The notes under the pieces: generated by a model | Told to the model about the DNA's origin: nothing | Databases searched by the model: none | The model's input: only the letters and a program-made list of their open reading frames with translations | Shown here: positions 59,362-64,000 of the stretch, one piece after another | Layout: each line of letters opens with the position of its first letter | Position numbering within the stretch: position 1 is the stretch's first letter | Source of the DNA: Sphingobacteriales bacterium 46-32 | Lineage (GTDB): Bacteria; Bacteroidota; Bacteroidia; Chitinophagales; Chitinophagaceae | DNA length: 64,000 nt | Assembly: GCA_001898485.1 (NCBI GenBank) | Contig: MKTY01000009.1 | Span: 1 to 64,000, forward strand | Direction of reading: 5' to 3' | Program-made: the position numbers and the translations under genes

Positions 59362-60249
59362 TTGAGCAAGTATTCTTTATACCAAATCAGGAAGACGACA
59401 TTGATCATAACTATCTGGATGATCTGCGGCCTGCTTTCGCCCGTTTTCCTTTCTGCGCAGGAGCGAACCCTGGAGCCTGATACCACCGTACCTTACATAG
59501 AGCCAGTTCCCGATACAATTGTTTCGCCAAAGGATTCAACGCTGATGCTGGTAGAAGAGCAGGATTCTGAGGATTATACCCCGGCAGTGGAATCAACATC
59601 ATTAGCGCATTATTTTCTGCCTATAGATAGCATTGGAGAGCGTAAATGGGCACAGGTACAATTGCAGCGGCGTCTGGGCGATTCTGCACGTACAGCTCTG
59701 GCAGCAGATAAAGACTTCTGGTACGCCAATTATGTTTTTAAAAAGAAAGAGGAAAAAAAACAGATCAACCTTCGCTTCTGGCAAACCGATGCTTTCCGCA
59801 CCATCATGTGGGTCATCATCATCTGCTGTTTTGTAGCGATTATAGTGCTGTACCTTGCCAGCGATCGCGTAGGCCTCTTTCGCCGCAGTTCGCACCAGAT
59901 TGCACAGGATGAAACAGGAGAAAACGATATTCCCGAGGATATATTCGAGATCAACTACGATAAGGAGATTGATAAGGCACAGGCAATGGGTAACTACCGG
60001 CTGGCCGTCAGGTTGCAGTTTCTGAAACTATTACGAACTATGGCCGAAAAACAGATCATTCAGTATGCACCGGCACGCACCAATTTTGATTATCTCGTGC
60101 AGCTGCATAAGTCAAACTGGTATCATGATTTTTTCCGGCTTACCCGCCATTACGAATATGTATGGTACGGCCAGTTTCCCATCGATCAGCAACAATATAA
60201 CCAGGTGAGTAATGAATACAGGCAGGCTTTAGAAAAACTCAGGTATTAA
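59362..60249 (+). CDS. DUF4129-domain protein
   Basis: 295 residues from a TTG at 59362, 5 bases after the SpoIIM stop with GGAGG upstream; longer frames overlap that gene. The signal sequence ends FLSAQ. One transmembrane helix lies at about 150-170 (IMWVIIICCFVAIIVLYLAS). The C-terminal DUF4129 region includes RLAVRLQFLKLLRTMAEKQI and YEYVWYGQFPIDQQQYNQV. It is a usual partner of DUF4350/MoxR/DUF58 and has been linked to cell-surface or transglutaminase-like systems in other phyla. No Cys-His-Asp transglutaminase triad is seen here. Confidence 0.86.
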   Translation: MSKYSLYQIRKTTLIITIWMICGLLSPVFLSAQERTLEPDTTVPYIEPVPDTIVSPKDSTLMLVEEQDSEDYTPAVESTSLAHYFLPIDSIGERKWAQVQLQRRLGDSARTALAADKDFWYANYVFKKKEEKKQINLRFWQTDAFRTIMWVIIICCFVAIIVLYLASDRVGLFRRSSHQIAQDETGENDIPEDIFEINYDKEIDKAQAMGNYRLAVRLQFLKLLRTMAEKQIIQYAPARTNFDYLVQLHKSNWYHDFFRLTRHYEYVWYGQFPIDQQQYNQVSNEYRQALEKLRY

Positions 60250-60250
60250 T

Positions 60251-61495
60251 TTGAAAAAAAGTATTCCATATATTTTAATGGGCGTTTTGCTCGTGCTGGT
60301 ATGTCTGCTGCTGTTTACGCGCAGCAGGGAGGAATTCCGGCAATTAAACACTCATTTCAGTTTCCGCAAAACTGATAAGATACCTTACGGTACTTATGTG
60401 GCATACAACCAACTGCCCGCACTTTTTCCGAAGGCGGAAATAAAGGTGGAAAGAAATGCGCCGGGTATCTGGAAAAGTCTCGATGAAAACGGCCGTGGCC
60501 AGGTGCTGCTGGCTGTTACTCCACAGGTAAGTATCGACAAGACGGAAGTAACAGCGTTGCTGAGATTTGTCGGCAACGGCAACTCTGTTTTCCTGAGCAC
60601 TACCGAACTGCCGTCCTCCCTGCGCGAGGCCATCGGGGCAGATATCTATGGAGTATCATTTGATATCTTTCGTCAGTTTGCGCCAGATAGACCCGATTCA
60701 CTCACCATTTCACTAGCAATCGATTCTGGAAAAATACCGCAGCAGTTCAACTATCCGGGACACAGCATTGATATGCAGTTTGACCGGGTAGATGAGAGCC
60801 GTGCCCTGGTATTAGGATATTCAAAAAACGGAAGGCCCAATTTTGTGATGCTCCGCATAGGGCAGGGGCAGCTTTTTCTGCACCTGGCCCCCATGGCGTT
60901 TACCAATTATTTTATTCTGCATAATGCCAATATGGCCTATTATGAAAAAGCGCTTTCACTGTTGCCTGCCAGTGCCAGTGTGGTAGCCTGGGATGAATAT
61001 TTTATCAGCCATCGCAACAGAGAGAATAAGCAATCTAAACCCAACTGGCTCACGGCATTGATGAATCTTAAGAACAGTGAGGGGAAAAAACCATTTGGTG
61101 CTGCTATGTGGGTGCTGGCCGGTTTGCTATTATTATATGTGCTCAATGAAATGAGGCGTAAACAACGTCCTGTTCCTGTCATAAAAAAACCAGCCAATGA
61201 TTCGCTCGATTTCGTGAAAACGATTGGCCGCCTGTATCATGATAAAGGCGATCACCTGAACCTGGCCCGTAAAATGGCTGCTTATTTTCTGGAGCATGTA
61301 CGTAACAGGTATAAACTGCCTACCAACAAACTGGACCAGCAGTTTTGTGATGCGCTGCATTATAAATCCGGAATCGACCTGTCGTTGATTTTGTCGATAA
61401 CGAGTTCAATAGAAGTGCTGGAGCAGCGGACAAGTCTGGGGGCAAAAGAACTGGCTGCTTTTCATGCTTCGCTCGAAAATTTTTATAATTACTGA
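60251..61495 (+). CDS. DUF4350-domain membrane protein
   Basis: 414 residues, beginning at a TTG at 60251, 1 base after the preceding stop. N-terminal membrane anchor (IPYILMGVLLVLVCLLLF), a soluble DUF4350 domain (VLLAVTPQVSIDKTEVTALL, RFVGNGNSVFLSTTELPSSL), a second helix at about 283-300 (FGAAMWVLAGLLLLYVLNEM) and a C-terminal helical domain. The DUF4350 fold is GldG/IFT52-like. Function unknown. It is operon-linked between DUF4129 and MoxR, the usual order. Confidence 0.86.
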   Translation: MKKSIPYILMGVLLVLVCLLLFTRSREEFRQLNTHFSFRKTDKIPYGTYVAYNQLPALFPKAEIKVERNAPGIWKSLDENGRGQVLLAVTPQVSIDKTEVTALLRFVGNGNSVFLSTTELPSSLREAIGADIYGVSFDIFRQFAPDRPDSLTISLAIDSGKIPQQFNYPGHSIDMQFDRVDESRALVLGYSKNGRPNFVMLRIGQGQLFLHLAPMAFTNYFILHNANMAYYEKALSLLPASASVVAWDEYFISHRNRENKQSKPNWLTALMNLKNSEGKKPFGAAMWVLAGLLLLYVLNEMRRKQRPVPVIKKPANDSLDFVKTIGRLYHDKGDHLNLARKMAAYFLEHVRNRYKLPTNKLDQQFCDALHYKSGIDLSLILSITSSIEVLEQRTSLGAKELAAFHASLENFYNY

Positions 61496-61555
61496 TCAAT
61501 AAACCGTTTTGGCCTGTTTTATACCGGCCTCAACAGATAAACCAAAACCGTTGAC

Positions 61556-62533
61556 ATGGAAGAACAAATCTTTGAGCAGCGTACTAACCTCGAAGCACTT
61601 AACCAGGCCGTAATGGGCATACGCAGCGAGATCGGCAAAGTGATAGTGGGGCAGGATGAAATGGTAAAACTGATTCTTGCAGCCCTGCTGGCCGATGGTC
61701 ATGTGCTGATAGAAGGTGTGCCGGGTGTGGCCAAAACGCTTACGGCCAAACTGGTCGCGCGCAGTGTGGATGCAGGGTTCTCGCGTATCCAGTTTACACC
61801 CGATCTTATGCCCTCCGATGTACTGGGCACTCCTGTATTCAATCCACGCGATGCAGTATTTGAATTCAAAAAAGGGCCCCTCTTCAGCAATATTGTACTC
61901 GTAGATGAGATCAATCGTGCCCCTGCCAAAACACAATCGGCCCTGCTCGAAGTAATGGAAGAAAAACAGGTTTCTGTAGATGGTAAAACCTACCTCATGG
62001 ATGCTCCGTTTATGGTACTGGCCACTCAGAACCCAGTAGAGCAGGAAGGTACTTACCGGCTGCCCGAAGCGCAACTGGATCGCTTCCTTTTTAAAGTGGT
62101 AGTGCCTTATCCCAGTGAAGCAGAAGAACTGGCCATATTGAGCCAGTTTCATAAAATGGGCAACCAGCAGGCACTCGATGTGGTAAAGCCAGTGCTGAGC
62201 GGACAAATGATCAATGAAATACGCAAGCAGATACGTACCATTCTTATCGAAGAAAAACTGCTGCAGTTTATTGCCCGGCTCGTGCATCAGACACGCAATC
62301 ATAAATCCATTTACCTGGGTGCATCTCCACGGGCCTCGCTGGCTATCATGAATGCTGCAAAAGCCATTGCCGCCATGCAGGGACGCGATTTTGTAACACC
62401 CGACGATATCCGCGAAGTAGCCGTGCCGGTATTAAGACACCGCATCATGCTGTCGCCCGATAAAGAAATGGAAGGAGTAACCGAAGCGGAAGTCATCCGC
62501 CAGATCATTCAGGGGCTTGATATACCCCGGTAA
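61556..62533 (+). CDS. MoxR-family AAA ATPase
   Basis: 325 residues. Walker A GVPGVAKT (54-61), Walker B VLVDEI (114-119), followed by [20 protein letters not shown]. MoxR ATPases act as chaperones that remodel partner vWA/DUF58 proteins, and the DUF58 gene follows immediately. Cytoplasmic. It starts with ATG, 60 bases after the DUF4350 stop. Confidence 0.95.
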   Translation: MEEQIFEQRTNLEALNQAVMGIRSEIGKVIVGQDEMVKLILAALLADGHVLIEGVPGVAKTLTAKLVARSVDAGFSRIQFTPDLMPSDVLGTPVFNPRDAVFEFKKGPLFSNIVLVDEINRAPAKTQSALLEVMEEKQVSVDGKTYLMDAPFMVLATQNPVEQEGTYRLPEAQLDRFLFKVVVPYPSEAEELAILSQFHKMGNQQALDVVKPVLSGQMINEIRKQIRTILIEEKLLQFIARLVHQTRNHKSIYLGASPRASLAIMNAAKAIAAMQGRDFVTPDDIREVAVPVLRHRIMLSPDKEMEGVTEAEVIRQIIQGLDIPR

Positions 62534-62554
62534 AAGCGCTGTGCAGCCTTTAAT

Positions 62555-63880
62555 ATGTATAAATCACTTTTTTTAAATAATATAGTCTACTACCTGGCCG
62601 GCGCTGCTGCAGTGCTGTTCACACTTGGCTATTTTTTCCCGGATATGTACCAGGCAGGCTGGTTGTTGTTACTGCTGCTGGGTATTGCCATTGTAATAGA
62701 AGTGTTGCTGCTCTATACATTCAGGCAGGCTATCGGTGCTGTACGCGACACGACAGACCGGTTTAGCATTGGCGACGAAAATAAAGTGACACTGGAGTTG
62801 CATAACCGCTACCCGTTTCCGGTGCGGCTTAGTATTATTGATGAATTGCCTGTACAGTTTCAGGAGCGCCACTGGTTAAAAAAAGTACAACTCAAAGGCG
62901 GCGAAAGCAGCGAGCTGGTTTATATGCTGCGACCGGTTACCAGAGGAGAATATGTTTTTAACGATATCAATGTTTTTGCACATGGCCCTCTTGGACTCGT
63001 CAAGCGCCGCTATAGGATACCACAGGAGCGAACCATAAAGGTATATCCGTCTTACGTGCAGATGCGCCGGTACCAGTTGCTGGCTGTCAGCAATCGCCTG
63101 CAGGAAGTAGGGGTAAAACGCATTCGCCGCCTGGGACACAGCCTCGAGTTTGAACAGATCAGGGAATACGTACCTGGTGATGATTACCGTACGATCAACT
63201 GGAAAGCCACTGCCCGTAAAAACGGGCTTATGGTCAACAACTATACCGATGAACGCAGCCAGCAGGTATATTGTATTGTCAACAAGGGACGCGTCATGAA
63301 AATGCCTTTCGGTGGTATGACCCTGCTCGATCATGCCATCAATGCCTCACTGGTATTGTCGAATGTGGCGCTCGTAAAGCAGGACAAAGCCGGCCTCATC
63401 ACCTTTGCCGAAAACCTCGACAGCTTTGTGCCGGCTGACAAAAAGCCCACACAGATGAACCTGCTGCTGGAGGCGCTCTACCGTCAGCAAACGCGTTTTC
63501 TGGAACCTGATTTCGAAAAATTATATGCCGTGGTACGTACACGTATTACGCATCGCAGCCTGCTGGTTTTGTTTACCAATTTCGAATCGCTCGAAAGCCT
63601 TGAGCGGGAAATGCCCGCCTTAAAAAGACTGGCACGTTATCACCTGCTGCTCGTGGTATTTTTTGAAAACACAGAATTGAAAGCGCTTACCAATCAGGCA
63701 TCCTCTACAGTAGAAGATATCTATATTAAAACCATTGCCGAAAAATTTGCTTTCGAAAAAAGACAAATGGTTAAAGAACTGCATAATAATGGAATTCTTT
63801 CTATCCTCACCACACCCGAAAACCTCAACGTAAATACGGTCAATAAGTATCTGGAACTAAAGACACGGGTTTCGATTTAG
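62555..63880 (+). CDS. DUF58-domain protein, vWA-like without an obvious MIDAS
   Basis: 441 residues. Two N-terminal membrane helices (about 8-28 and 33-56), then DUF58 with the conserved REYVPGDDYRTINWKATARK (203-222). The following vWA-like region should carry the DxSxS metal motif, but reads CIVNKGRVMK (240-249), so metal binding by the usual residues is doubtful. This may be typical of the Bacteroidota branch. MoxR, 21 bases upstream, is the expected partner. A GACAGTT-type repeat tract begins within two bases of its stop. Confidence 0.9.
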   Translation: MYKSLFLNNIVYYLAGAAAVLFTLGYFFPDMYQAGWLLLLLLGIAIVIEVLLLYTFRQAIGAVRDTTDRFSIGDENKVTLELHNRYPFPVRLSIIDELPVQFQERHWLKKVQLKGGESSELVYMLRPVTRGEYVFNDINVFAHGPLGLVKRRYRIPQERTIKVYPSYVQMRRYQLLAVSNRLQEVGVKRIRRLGHSLEFEQIREYVPGDDYRTINWKATARKNGLMVNNYTDERSQQVYCIVNKGRVMKMPFGGMTLLDHAINASLVLSNVALVKQDKAGLITFAENLDSFVPADKKPTQMNLLLEALYRQQTRFLEPDFEKLYAVVRTRITHRSLLVLFTNFESLESLEREMPALKRLARYHLLLVVFFENTELKALTNQASSTVEDIYIKTIAEKFAFEKRQMVKELHNNGILSILTTPENLNVNTVNKYLELKTRVSI

Positions 63881-63881
63881 T

Positions 63882-63951
63882 CGACAGTTGACAGTGGACA
63901 GTTGACAGTTGACAGTGGGCAGTGGACAGTGGATAGTGAACAGTGGATAGT
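63882..63951. repeat. 7-bp GACAGTT-type tract after the DUF58 gene
   Basis: Ten units of 7 bases (GACAGTT, GACAGTG, GGCAGTG, GATAGTG, AACAGTG). It is the complement family of 15899-15972 and has the same orientation relative to its gene. The window ends with GTATAAAG-type sequence after it. Confidence 0.85.
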
Positions 63952-64000
63952 AAGAACAGAATGCCATCTAAACTTTTAATTCTTTTGACTCTTTATACCT

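Overview
The window looks like chromosomal DNA from a member of the Bacteroidota, most likely the Chitinophagaceae. Three kinds of evidence point there. The gene families include GLPGLI/DUF4412-like secreted proteins, TonB-receptor-like barrels with CarboxypepD-regulatory N-termini, DUF4129/DUF4350/MoxR/DUF58, and LytS/LytTR and NarL/FixJ signalling proteins. Promoters of the TAnnTTTG type recur, and Shine-Dalgarno sequences are scarce. Genus-level placement is inference.

Layout. 0-8 kb: scattered enzymes (dienelactone hydrolase lipoprotein, Asp/Glu racemase, GIN-domain lipoprotein, an ATP-grasp + GCS2 carboxylate-amine ligase pair, an esterase, a YdjM-like membrane hydrolase) separated by repeat-rich gaps. 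8-16.7 kb: a signalling cluster with a LytTR protein lacking a receiver, a response regulator whose phospho-acceptor Asp is Glu, two histidine kinase/response regulator pairs in opposite orientations (one coupled to a seven-helix membrane protein), and a LytS-type kinase cut short inside a repeat tract. 16.7-30 kb: mostly minus-strand envelope and secreted proteins (GNAT-ankyrin fusion, M48 and M16 peptidases, PDZ-hydrolase, beta-propeller, NTF2-like protein, OMP receptor), followed by an AraC regulator. 31.3-33.8 kb: a secreted cholesterol-dependent-cytolysin-like pore former and a DUF6624 lipoprotein. 33.8-42.1 kb: a visibly AT-rich accessory stretch (GLPGLI + OMP pair, VOC protein, Crp/Fnr regulator with an FNR-like box before a serine hydrolase, small secreted proteins) that ends at the 3' side of a tRNA-Leu(CAG) gene. 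42.4-57.5 kb: GC-richer housekeeping genes, several in translation and tRNA maturation (dapD, GT4 glycosyltransferase, YrdC/TsaC, CCA-adding enzyme, miaA, proS), plus OMPs. 57.5-63.9 kb: a divergent RDD gene and the SpoIIM-DUF4129-DUF4350-MoxR-DUF58 operon.

The most striking structure outside genes is a set of degenerate short-period (7-, 8- and 9-bp) repeat families. Their tracts begin at, or contain, the stop codons of many genes. Some are arranged as long inverted arms, and one supplies the last codons and stop of the truncated kinase. The best candidate for unusual protein biology is the CDC-like pore former without the cholesterol-binding undecapeptide. The best regulatory candidates are the Glu-receiver regulator and the FNR-like site. 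No CRISPR array, rRNA, integrase or recognisable transposase was seen.
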